Shown here: positions 27,879 to 35,686 of the stretch, piece by piece
How positions within the stretch are numbered: position 1 is the first letter of the stretch
How the letters are laid out: each line of letters opens with the position of its first letter
Assembly: GCA_016839585.1 (NCBI GenBank)
Contig: JAEOTZ010000074.1
Location: 1-62,083 of the forward strand
Reading direction: 5' to 3'
DNA length: 62,083 nucleotides
Source: Promethearchaeota archaeon
Lineage (GTDB): Archaea > Asgardarchaeota > Lokiarchaeia > Sigyniarchaeales > SOKP01
Notes under the pieces: model-generated
What the model was told of the DNA's origin: nothing
Database searches by the model: none
What the model saw: only the letters and a program-made list of their open reading frames with translations
Made by a program: the position numbers and the translations under genes

Positions 27879-30251
27879 ATGCAATTAGAACAAAGTTCTT
27901 ATTATAATGAACGGATTTTACGAATGAAAGACAAAATGGTAATGCAACCACATGAAATTTGTATAGAAAGAGCTAAATTATTTACTGAATCTTATAAAAA
28001 AACTAAAGGAGATCCTTCAGCTATTCGATTTGCGAAAGCTATGGACTATTTATTATCAAATATGACAATTAAAATTTGGGAAGATGAGTTTATAATTGGA
28101 AATCGATGCACTAAATTTGTGGGAACTCCATTATACCCTGAGGTTCGAGTGGATACAATTGAATTAGATTTAGAACTATATAGTACACGTGATGTTCAGA
28201 GATTCTTATTATCTGAAGGAGATAAGGAAATTTTAAAGAATGAAATTATCCCATACTGGAAGTCCGAGGAAACCACAGTAAAATCGAGATTTGATTCCTA
28301 TTTAAGTCCTAAATTATATGATTTGATGTTAATGATGCTTTATATTGTAGATGTAAACATCACAAATGGAATGGGACATTTTTTTCCTGGACATGAAAAC
28401 GTGTTAAAAGAAGGATTTGAGGGCTTGATTCAGAAAGCAAAAACTAATTTGAATGATGTTGCTAATAATAAAGAAGAAGTTAATTTCTTAAATTCTGTTA
28501 TCATCGTTTTAAATGGAGCTAAAAAATTAATAAATAGATTTTCTGTTTTAGCAAAAGAAATGGCAGAAAATGAGCGAAATCCTAATCGAAAAAAGGAACT
28601 CAATGAAATTTCCTTAATTTGTTCTAATATTGCAGTTAATGCTCCAAAAACATTTAAAGAAGCACTCCAATTAATTTATTTCACCCACATTATAGCTGGT
28701 TTAGAAGATGGAGGATTTGCTATAAGTGTTGGAAGGCTAGATCAAACCTTATATCCATATTATATTAATGATAAAAAAACTGGCAAGATTACAGATGAAG
28801 AAGTACAATTTCTTGTTGAATGTTTTTACATCAAACTTTCGACTTTATGGAATTATGTTCTTCATAAAGGAATTATCGCTGGAGAGGGTCCTCCAATAGC
28901 AGAAAATTTAACCATAGGAGGAATTGATAAATTGGGTATTGATGCGACAAATGAATTATCTTATCTATTACTTGATTCATATGATCATTTAAAAACTATC
29001 CAACCAGCTTTTTCTATTCGAGTTCATGAAAAGACCCCAGATAAATTATTAATAAGAGCTGGAGAAGCAATCAAATCTGGAACTAGTATGGCCTTATTTA
29101 ATGATATAGTTATGATTCCAGGGTTACATCAACTGGGATATTCTCTTGAAGATGCTCAAGAATATGCTCCCATAGGATGTGTAGAGCCTGCACATCCATA
29201 TAAATCCTTTGGGTGTACTAATGCAAGTCAATTAAATATAGTAAAAGTTTTAGAATTAACGCTCAATAATGGAACTGATATGTTTACAAAAAAGAATTAT
29301 GGGGTTGAAAATACGAAGAAAATCAATTCATATGAAGATTTATGGGACAATTTTGCAAATCAACTTAGATTTTTTATGGACTCTATGGTTGAAACAATGA
29401 ATTCTCTTGAGAGAGCAATCGCTGAACTTAATCCCCAACCCTTTCTATCAGCTACTACAGACGATTGTTTGGATCGAGGTCTTGATATAACAAGTGGAGG
29501 AGCAATTTATGATTTCACAACAACTCAACTAATTGGTTTAGCAACAGTTGCAGATAGTTTAGCAGTTATTAAAAAAATTGTATTTGAAGATGAACTTCTA
29601 TCATTTGAAGAATTAATTCAAATGCTATTAAAAAACTATAGAGGCATTTATAGAGGAAAAAAAGGGGAAGAATGGAGACAAATTTTTATTAATAAGGTCC
29701 CTAAGTTTGGAAATGATAATGATTATATTGATTCAATTGCTTATGATGTTGCAAAATTATTTTGTGATGAGCTATTGAATTATAAGAATTTTCGTGGAGG
29801 CAATTATAATCCTGGAATTTACTCTACATCTTTTCACCTAGCATTAGGTGTGTTTACAGCAGCTTCTGCAGATGGTCGGAAATCAAGGGACCATTTATCG
29901 AATGGGGTTGGTCCTACGAATGGAATGGATAAAAATGGTCCTACAGCAATTCTTAATTCTATTATGAAACTAGAAAATGAGTTAATGACTAATGGAAATT
30001 CAACGATTTTATCTTTTCATCCTAAAACAATGAAACCCCAGATATTTCTTTCAGTCATACGCACATTTTTTCAACTTAATGGCGGATATCATATTCAATT
30101 TAACGTAATTGGTAAAGATACTCTATGTGATGCACAAAAAAATCCTGAAAAATACCCTGGCTTAGTTGTAAGAATTGCAGGTTATCCTGTCCTTTTCAAT
30201 GAATTATCTCAAACCGCCCAAGATGATATAATTGCTCGAACTGAGTATTAA
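27879..30251 (+). CDS. Glycyl radical enzyme (pyruvate formate-lyase family, eliminase-like)
   Basis: The 790-residue protein has both halves of the glycyl radical machinery. The thiyl-radical cysteine is in APIGCVEP (Cys434), and the C-terminal glycine loop is R-I-A-G-Y-P (Gly768). G-C-V-E-P is typical of the glycerol/propanediol dehydratase and choline-lyase branch, not of pyruvate formate-lyase (which has Cys-Cys), so an elimination reaction on a small diol or amine is likelier than PFL activity. The substrate cannot be read from the sequence. It needs a radical-SAM activase, and none is present in this window. The enzyme is oxygen-sensitive, consistent with an anaerobe. It begins with ATG 27879 after a GGATGTG stretch. 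Confidence 0.9.
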   Translation: MQLEQSSYYNERILRMKDKMVMQPHEICIERAKLFTESYKKTKGDPSAIRFAKAMDYLLSNMTIKIWEDEFIIGNRCTKFVGTPLYPEVRVDTIELDLELYSTRDVQRFLLSEGDKEILKNEIIPYWKSEETTVKSRFDSYLSPKLYDLMLMMLYIVDVNITNGMGHFFPGHENVLKEGFEGLIQKAKTNLNDVANNKEEVNFLNSVIIVLNGAKKLINRFSVLAKEMAENERNPNRKKELNEISLICSNIAVNAPKTFKEALQLIYFTHIIAGLEDGGFAISVGRLDQTLYPYYINDKKTGKITDEEVQFLVECFYIKLSTLWNYVLHKGIIAGEGPPIAENLTIGGIDKLGIDATNELSYLLLDSYDHLKTIQPAFSIRVHEKTPDKLLIRAGEAIKSGTSMALFNDIVMIPGLHQLGYSLEDAQEYAPIGCVEPAHPYKSFGCTNASQLNIVKVLELTLNNGTDMFTKKNYGVENTKKINSYEDLWDNFANQLRFFMDSMVETMNSLERAIAELNPQPFLSATTDDCLDRGLDITSGGAIYDFTTTQLIGLATVADSLAVIKKIVFEDELLSFEELIQMLLKNYRGIYRGKKGEEWRQIFINKVPKFGNDNDYIDSIAYDVAKLFCDELLNYKNFRGGNYNPGIYSTSFHLALGVFTAASADGRKSRDHLSNGVGPTNGMDKNGPTAILNSIMKLENELMTNGNSTILSFHPKTMKPQIFLSVIRTFFQLNGGYHIQFNVIGKDTLCDAQKNPEKYPGLVVRIAGYPVLFNELSQTAQDDIIARTEY

Positions 30252-30338
30252 TCTCATTTTCATTTAATATTTAAGAAAAATAATAAAAAATTTTAGTTAT
30301 TCTGATTTTTAAAATATAAAAATAGAATAATTATCATT

Positions 30339-30440
30339 GGGCCTGTAGATCAGTGGAAGATCGCTTGATATAAATTCATAATGAATGAATTTACATGTAT
30401 CGCATTCAAGAGGTCGCGGGTTCAATTCCCGCCGGGTCCA
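30339..30440 (+). tRNA. tRNA-Ala(CGC) with a ~30-nt intron
   Basis: A full cloverleaf can be drawn. The acceptor stem is GGGCCTG/CGGGTCC with a G3:U70 pair (the alanine identity element) and A73. The D-stem is GATC/GATC, the anticodon stem CTTGA/TCAAG, and the T-arm GCGGG-TTCAATT-CCCGC. The anticodon loop is 37 nt instead of 7. Removing 30 nt between positions 32 and 33 leaves loop TTCGCAT with anticodon CGC. The intron contains an 8-bp hairpin (AAATTCAT / ATGAATTT, loop AATGA), as expected for an archaeal bulge-helix-bulge substrate. The exact splice points are tentative. CCA is not encoded. A TATA-like AAAATATAAAAA lies about 20-30 nt upstream. Confidence 0.88.
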
Positions 30441-30473
30441 TTCTATTGAATGACTATCTAAAAAGGCTTAATA

Positions 30474-33074
30474 ATGGAAAAAGAAAGCAATTATCCAAAA
30501 AGATTTAAATTTAAAGAAGTTCAAGAAAAATGGATGAAATTTTGGGAAGAAAATAAAATATACGCTTTTGATAAAGCTCGAAATGATGAGATTTTTACTA
30601 TTGATACACCACCTCCATTTGTTAGTGGAGTCTTACATATTGGGCAATACCTCAATTATGCTTGGATCGATTTCGTTGCACGTTATCATAGAATGAAGGG
30701 CGATAATGTGTATTTTCCACAAGGTTGGGATTGCCACGGGCTTCCTGTTGAACTTGCAGTTCAGAAAAACTACGGAATCTCAAAAGATGATAGAGAAAGC
30801 TTCTTAGAGAAATGTAAAGAGTGGGTAGAAAATAATATTGAAAATATGACAAGACAATTAGATGAATTAGGATATTCTACCGATTGGAAATATGTTTATA
30901 GGACTATGAATAATGATTATAAACGAAAAGTTCAACTTTCTCTTTTAGATTTCTATGAAAAAGGTTTACTTTACCGAGAAAAATTCCCAATTCATTTTTG
31001 TGTTAATTGTGAAACATCCGTTGCTAAAGCAGAAGTGGGTTATAAGGAAGAAAAAGGAAAATTATGGTATATAAAATTGTCAATTGTAGGTAGAGAAAAT
31101 GAATTTGTTACTATAGCAACAACACGCCCTGAATATATGGAGGCATGTGTTGCTGTAATGGTTAATCCTAATGATGAACGGTATTATGATCTTTCTGCTG
31201 CTGAAATAGAAATTCCCTTTACGAATCGTACTGTAAGAGTTTATATGGATAATACAGTTGATATGAATTTTGGTACTGGTGTAGTTTATGTTTGTACTTA
31301 TGGAGATGAGATGGATATTAAATGGAAAATTGAATATGATCTAGATGAGATAACAATTTTTACTGAAGATGGTCATATGAATAAAAATTCTAAATATCAA
31401 GGCTTAAATATTATGGAAGCTCGAGAACAAATAGTTAAGGATCTTGATAAAGAAGGGTTAATAGAAAAAATTGAAGATTATGAACATAATTTAATAATTC
31501 ATTCGGAACGTCCGTCTTGTAGAAAACCTATAGAATATCTACCAGTATATCAGTGGTTTATAAATGTTAAAGACTTTAGGGATGAAATTATCGAATCTGG
31601 AGAATTAATGAAATGGTATCCTGAAAAACAAAAACAAAGATTAATAGATTGGGCAGAAGGTTTAGATTGGAATTGGGTGATTTCACGTCAGCGTGTGTTT
31701 GGTACTTCTATCCCATTTTGGTATTGCAAAGATTGTGATGAAATTATACCACCAATAAGGGAGGATTTACCATTAGATCCTGTGAAAGTTTTACCCCCAG
31801 TTAAAGAATGTCCTAAATGTAAAAGTAAAAATATTATTGGTGAAAAAGATATTTGTGATTGCTGGGTTGACTCTAGCATTACTCCATTAGAAATATCAAA
31901 TTGGAAGGAAGATGACGATTTTTTTAAGAGGGCTTATATGGATGCTAAAGTTCATCGTCCTCAAGGATATGAGATTATACGTACTTGGTTGTTTTACACT
32001 TTGTTTCGCTGTAAAGTTTTAACTGGAAAAGCTCCTTTTTATGAAGCAATGATTAATGGAATGGTTGCCGGTCCAGATGGAAGACATATGTCAAAAAGTC
32101 TTGGAAATTACATTGCGCCAGAGGAGGTTATGCCAGAATTTGGTACTGATGCAATTCGATATTGGACAGCAATGGGTTCTTTGGGTGATGATTATCCTTT
32201 TGAATTTACTTGGATAGATCTTCAAACAAAACAACCTATGTCAAATGAATTTATTTTAGCAGAAAGACAAAAGCTTCTAGAAAGTAAATTTAATAAGAAA
32301 TATCGGAGAAGATTTGAACAATTAATTGGTGCTTCAAGATTTTTAACTAAAATCTGGAATGCGTATAGATTTTTGTATTTAAATTTAAATAAGATAAAAA
32401 TCACAGATATTGAAATTAATACTAAGGATTTATCGGCGATTGACACCTATTTCTTTTCAGAGTTTAACAAAAATTTAGATTTGATTACGAATTATTTCGA
32501 TGGATATAATTGGCATGGGGCCACGATGATTTTACGTACTTTTTTTTGGAATGAAATTTGCGATAATTATATTGAAGCAATAAAGCATAAATTTTATTCT
32601 GAAGACAAACAAACAAGAGAAATTTCTCTAAAGAATGCCTTAAACCTTTTTTACAGATTACTAAACATTTCTTCTGTTATAATGCCATTTATTTCAGAAG
32701 AAATATATTCAATTCTTTTTAAAAAATACACAAATCTAAAATCAATTCACTCAGAAAATTGGCCAAAACCATACGAAAATATTTCAGAAGAATTAGCTGG
32801 GAGAGGCAAATTAGGTATTGAAATAATGAAGTTTCTAAGAATGAAGAAATCAAAACTTCAAATACCGTTAAATCAAGAAATTTCGAAAGTATTCATTTTA
32901 ACTGAAGAAAATCAGATGAGAGCCCTTAAAAACTTAAAAGAAGATATTAAAAATACAATTAGAATAGATGAATTAAAGATAATCGATAAATCATTGGAAA
33001 ATTCTATTAAAGAAAAACCAGATCTAAAACAAGAAGTTAAAGAGTTAAACATTTCGGTTTATATTTTTAAATAA
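30474..33074 (+). CDS. valS: Valine--tRNA ligase
   Basis: This is an 866-residue class I aminoacyl-tRNA synthetase. HIGH-like motif: HIGQ at 55-58 after TPPPFVSGVL. KMSKS-like motif: HMSKS at 538-542. The P-P-P-x-V-S-G-x-L-H-I-G form, the DCWVDSSITP segment and the editing-domain TTRPEYMEACVAVMVNP pattern are those of ValRS rather than IleRS. The GWDCHGLPVE segment is closer to the IleRS form than the usual archaeal ValRS form, so a ValRS/IleRS confusion is the one alternative. Zinc-finger cysteines occur near 174 and 420-465. It lies 33 nt after tRNA-Ala on the same strand. Confidence 0.82.
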   Translation: MEKESNYPKRFKFKEVQEKWMKFWEENKIYAFDKARNDEIFTIDTPPPFVSGVLHIGQYLNYAWIDFVARYHRMKGDNVYFPQGWDCHGLPVELAVQKNYGISKDDRESFLEKCKEWVENNIENMTRQLDELGYSTDWKYVYRTMNNDYKRKVQLSLLDFYEKGLLYREKFPIHFCVNCETSVAKAEVGYKEEKGKLWYIKLSIVGRENEFVTIATTRPEYMEACVAVMVNPNDERYYDLSAAEIEIPFTNRTVRVYMDNTVDMNFGTGVVYVCTYGDEMDIKWKIEYDLDEITIFTEDGHMNKNSKYQGLNIMEAREQIVKDLDKEGLIEKIEDYEHNLIIHSERPSCRKPIEYLPVYQWFINVKDFRDEIIESGELMKWYPEKQKQRLIDWAEGLDWNWVISRQRVFGTSIPFWYCKDCDEIIPPIREDLPLDPVKVLPPVKECPKCKSKNIIGEKDICDCWVDSSITPLEISNWKEDDDFFKRAYMDAKVHRPQGYEIIRTWLFYTLFRCKVLTGKAPFYEAMINGMVAGPDGRHMSKSLGNYIAPEEVMPEFGTDAIRYWTAMGSLGDDYPFEFTWIDLQTKQPMSNEFILAERQKLLESKFNKKYRRRFEQLIGASRFLTKIWNAYRFLYLNLNKIKITDIEINTKDLSAIDTYFFSEFNKNLDLITNYFDGYNWHGATMILRTFFWNEICDNYIEAIKHKFYSEDKQTREISLKNALNLFYRLLNISSVIMPFISEEIYSILFKKYTNLKSIHSENWPKPYENISEELAGRGKLGIEIMKFLRMKKSKLQIPLNQEISKVFILTEENQMRALKNLKEDIKNTIRIDELKIIDKSLENSIKEKPDLKQEVKELNISVYIFK

Positions 33075-33101
33075 AATAAATTTGTCCATATCAAATTTTT
33101 A

Positions 33102-33917
33102 TTATTCTTTATTTTCTCCTGGTTGTTCATTTTTTCCTTCTTCCTCAACTCCTAACTGGGTGACCATAGCTTTTTTCAATTGACTTATATTTTTTGGTAA
33201 CCCAAACATATCAGCATATTTATCAGTAGTAGTTAATTCTTGAGATCTTCCTTTTTTTACTGCATTTACGAACCCATTATCAATAAGATATTTTACATGT
33301 TCATAAGCTCCAGTTCCTCTTAATTTTACTACTGTTGATTTTAATATTGGTTGCTTTAAAGCTATTACAGTCAAAGTTCTCAAATAACGTTCTGCAATAG
33401 CTCCACCTTTAGCAAATTTTGAGACTTTTTCCGTATATTCAGGTCTTATCTGCATTTGATACCTATCCCCAATTTGTGCTATTATCAAAGCAGTGGAGCG
33501 ATCTAAATAATCAAATGCTATTTCATTGGTTAATTCTTCCACTTCTTTTTTAGGTAATTCTAATTTTGTTGATAGTTCTTCAATATTTAAAGGTCGACCA
33601 GCGGCATATAAAGAAGCTTCAATTAGATTTCGATGAAATTCTCTTACCTGCCTTTTTAATAATTCTTCATCCAATTCATCAACTTCTATAGATTCTTCTT
33701 CAATAGAATCTTCTTCTTCTATCATCAAAAGTTCAGTATCACTTTCATCTATTTCTTCAATAATCTTGTTTTCAGAAGCAACCTCAGATTCTCTATTAAT
33801 CTTTTCAGTTTTGGTAGTTTCATCTAATTCCTCATCAAGATCTTCAGAAACTTCTTCTATATCTTCAATAGGTTCTTTATCTAAATTATTATCTAAATTC
33901 TCGTTAAAATTATTCAT
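33102..33917 (-). CDS. scpB: Segregation and condensation protein ScpB
   Basis: The 271-residue protein has a very acidic N-terminal tail (about 1-88, Glu/Asp/Ser) followed by the paired winged-helix domain of ScpB (about 90-255). Family features are the E-A-S-L-Y-A-A-G-R-P-L helix near 101-111, R-Y-Q-M-Q-I-R-P near 153-160, and LRTLTVIALKQPI near 184-196. ScpB dimers bind the kleisin ScpA in the SMC-ScpAB condensin. The gene follows scpA by 27 nt. The acidic tail is longer than in bacterial ScpB. Confidence 0.9.
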   Translation of the reverse strand: MNNFNENLDNNLDKEPIEDIEEVSEDLDEELDETTKTEKINRESEVASENKIIEEIDESDTELLMIEEEDSIEEESIEVDELDEELLKRQVREFHRNLIEASLYAAGRPLNIEELSTKLELPKKEVEELTNEIAFDYLDRSTALIIAQIGDRYQMQIRPEYTEKVSKFAKGGAIAERYLRTLTVIALKQPILKSTVVKLRGTGAYEHVKYLIDNGFVNAVKKGRSQELTTTDKYADMFGLPKNISQLKKAMVTQLGVEEEGKNEQPGENKE

Positions 33918-33944
33918 ATTAAAAATTTTTAATTTTTAATTTTA

Positions 33945-34943
33945 CTATCTAGTAATTACAGAAATATCTTTAAAATCTTCATTTTGAGATAAAGTCAATT
34001 TATTTCCAGTGGATAAAAACATTAATGCTAAAAACATCCTTACTAAGGCAAATTTCATGCCAATATCACTTTCTTCTTCAGTTTTAATAATGTCGGTCAA
34101 GTTATAAAAACTAGTTGGTTTACTGTTTAAATCAATTGTAGCTTTTATACGATTGAGCCATGATTCGTGTAATTCTTCAATTGTTTGATCTTTTCCACTG
34201 ATATGTTTTAAGAGTTCCCTTGGTAATTGTGCTTTAGATTTCATTTGTATTCTTTGTTGCTTTAATTCTTCCTTTCTCATTTGTCTTCTTCTTATTTTCT
34301 CCTTATTTTGCATTACTTCTATGATTGCTGATCTCATTGCATCAAATAATTCATCTTTTGTAGCTATTTGCATTTTAGGTTGTATAGGTTGTGGCAATGC
34401 TTTTGGAATGGATCGAGCATGTCTTTCTCTAAATTTTTTTAACTCTTCCATTTTCTGTATTTGTTCTTCTTCTCTGATAATGCTTGAAATTTTATAATGA
34501 TGCAAACTTGCTGATGTTTTAAGTGCAATACCAGATATTTTATAATTAATTAAATTCTCGTGAAGCATATTGTCAAAAAATTTATCAACTAAACTAGCCA
34601 AATCATAAAATGCAATTTCCGACTCTTTTGCCAACTCAGGATCTAATAAACTTGAATAGGGTGGCTTTTGCCAAAATTTCAATTCCATCTTTTCTTTTCT
34701 TAATAAAGCAAGATCCTCTTCTTCATCAAATCCAGCAACTAGTTCTTCTTCAAGTTCTTCTGGTTCTTGAGACCTATCGACAAATTCAGGATGAGAAACA
34801 ATTTTTTCGAGTAATTCGATAATATCTTTCTTTTTAGACTTTGATGGTATTTTAATATTATTCTTATTAGCGAATTCTCTTAATTCCTTTACTGTCCATT
34901 GAGTAAAATTAAATTTATTCTGTAAATCTTGCTTTTCTGATAT
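33945..34943 (-). CDS. scpA: Kleisin ScpA with N-terminal SAP-like module, probable AUA start
   Basis: This is the kleisin that closes the SMC ring. The part after the first in-frame ATG (34688) is a normal ScpA: an N-terminal helical SMC-neck-binding region, a basic linker (about residues 200-255), and a C-terminal winged helix (ALVRMFLALMFLSTG). The open frame runs 85 codons further upstream and encodes a coherent domain: a SAP-like segment at residues 16-43 (W-T-V-K-E-L-R-E-F ... I-P-S-K-S-K-K-K-D-I-I) and an acidic stretch. It contains no ATG, GTG or TTG. An AGGTGAG SD sits 6 nt before an ATA at 34943 that opens MSEKQDL..., so I place the start there. A fragment of smc ends 14 nt upstream. 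Confidence 0.85.
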   Translation of the reverse strand: MSEKQDLQNKFNFTQWTVKELREFANKNNIKIPSKSKKKDIIELLEKIVSHPEFVDRSQEPEELEEELVAGFDEEEDLALLRKEKMELKFWQKPPYSSLLDPELAKESEIAFYDLASLVDKFFDNMLHENLINYKISGIALKTSASLHHYKISSIIREEEQIQKMEELKKFRERHARSIPKALPQPIQPKMQIATKDELFDAMRSAIIEVMQNKEKIRRRQMRKEELKQQRIQMKSKAQLPRELLKHISGKDQTIEELHESWLNRIKATIDLNSKPTSFYNLTDIIKTEEESDIGMKFALVRMFLALMFLSTGNKLTLSQNEDFKDISVITR

Positions 34944-34949
34944 TTTTTC

Positions 34950-34955
34950 TCACCT
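34950..34955 (-). promoter_or_regulatory. Shine-Dalgarno site that decides the scpA start
   Basis: On the minus strand AGGTGA, with a 6-nt spacer to the ATA at 34943. Nothing comparable precedes the ATG at 34688, so this site argues for initiation at the AUA codon. Confidence 0.6.
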
Positions 34956-34957
34956 TT

Positions 34958-35098
34958 TTAATTTTCTGTAATGGTTGGCTCAATATCTTCAAGTTCTAAA
35001 AGCCTTTTAGCTTCTTCTTCTAAATCGACACTAAAGATATCGGTGATCCCACTTTGTTGCATTGAAACTCCATAGATTCTATCTAGTTTCTTAACTAT
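34958..35098 (-). pseudogene. smc: 3'-terminal remnant of smc in front of scpA
   Basis: The minus strand encodes I-V-K-K-L followed by 32 residues identical to the C-terminus of the intact SMC (D-R-I-Y-G-V-S-M-Q-Q through L-L-E-L-E), then D-I-E-P-T-I-T-E-N and a stop at 34958. Upstream of 35098 the frame is lost within a few codons. Over the 32 shared codons 24 of 96 bases differ, affecting 21 codons, and every change is synonymous. This is the place where smc would be expected in a smc-scpA-scpB operon. A 34-codon ORF starting at the internal Met could still be translated, but I read it as the displaced original tail of smc. Confidence 0.85.
35046..35062. repeat. 17-bp exact direct repeat, copy 1 (smc remnant)
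   Basis: ATCCCACTTTGTTGCAT is identical to 48517-48533 inside the intact smc tail and in the same orientation. It is the longest exact match I see between the two tails and a candidate recombination core. Confidence 0.7.
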
Positions 35099-35289
35099 AA
35101 ATTATTCTCTAATCTTTTATTTATTTATCTATAATGTGATGATATTATTCTACCCTTAAAATTTTTAATAGATCATTATTAATCATTTAAAAGTAAAATA
35201 ACTAATCTATTTACTTTTTTAGATGTTAAGGTTATTTTTAGGATTAGTATTTAAAGAAAAAATTCGACCCATCATTCTCATTATTTTTC

Positions 35290-35298
35290 TTTATATAT
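35290..35298 (+). promoter_or_regulatory. TATA-box of the first island gene
   Basis: TTTATATAT lies 41-49 nt before the ATG at 35339, in an otherwise gene-free 240-nt spacer after the smc remnant. A start about 26 nt downstream would give a short leader. Confidence 0.5.
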
Positions 35299-35338
35299 GT
35301 TGATTTGAATTTTATGTTCAAAAAAAAAATGATCAAAA

Positions 35339-35671
35339 ATGGTAAAATATTACAAACATAATAAGATAATAAAATTATGCACTGTCCTTGGAGCACTCTT
35401 AGCATTTTTATATTGCTTTTTTACTTTATTAAACACTAATAGTATTACTATATGGCCCATAAGTTTCAGTATTAACGGAGTTAATGGTATTATTATTGGA
35501 ATGATAGCCGCTACCTTAACATTTCTAGTTACAATGAAACCTGATGATCCCCTACCATGGCATTGGCTTACCCTTATTGTATTTGGGGTACTACTTTTCA
35601 TTTTCTGTCACATTTTACCTGGTATCTTGGTCTTTATTGGTGCAATTATAGGTATAATAGATGAAATTTAA
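35339..35671 (+). CDS. Small membrane protein
   Basis: The 110-residue protein has three to four hydrophobic helices: about 12-32, 37-62 and 75-108, with short loops (KPDDPLPWHW between the second and third). The N-terminus is basic. It has no motif that I recognise. Its stop is 15 nt before the GTG start of the next gene, so the two are probably co-transcribed. Confidence 0.7.
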   Translation: MVKYYKHNKIIKLCTVLGALLAFLYCFFTLLNTNSITIWPISFSINGVNGIIIGMIAATLTFLVTMKPDDPLPWHWLTLIVFGVLLFIFCHILPGILVFIGAIIGIIDEI

Positions 35672-35686
35672 AAGGTGATGTAAAAA

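Noticed and set aside
30474-33074. Isoleucyl-tRNA synthetase
   Set aside because: GWDCHGLPVE is IleRS-like, but the P-P-P-x-V-S-G opening, DCWVDSSITP and the editing-domain signature fit ValRS better; kept as an alternative.
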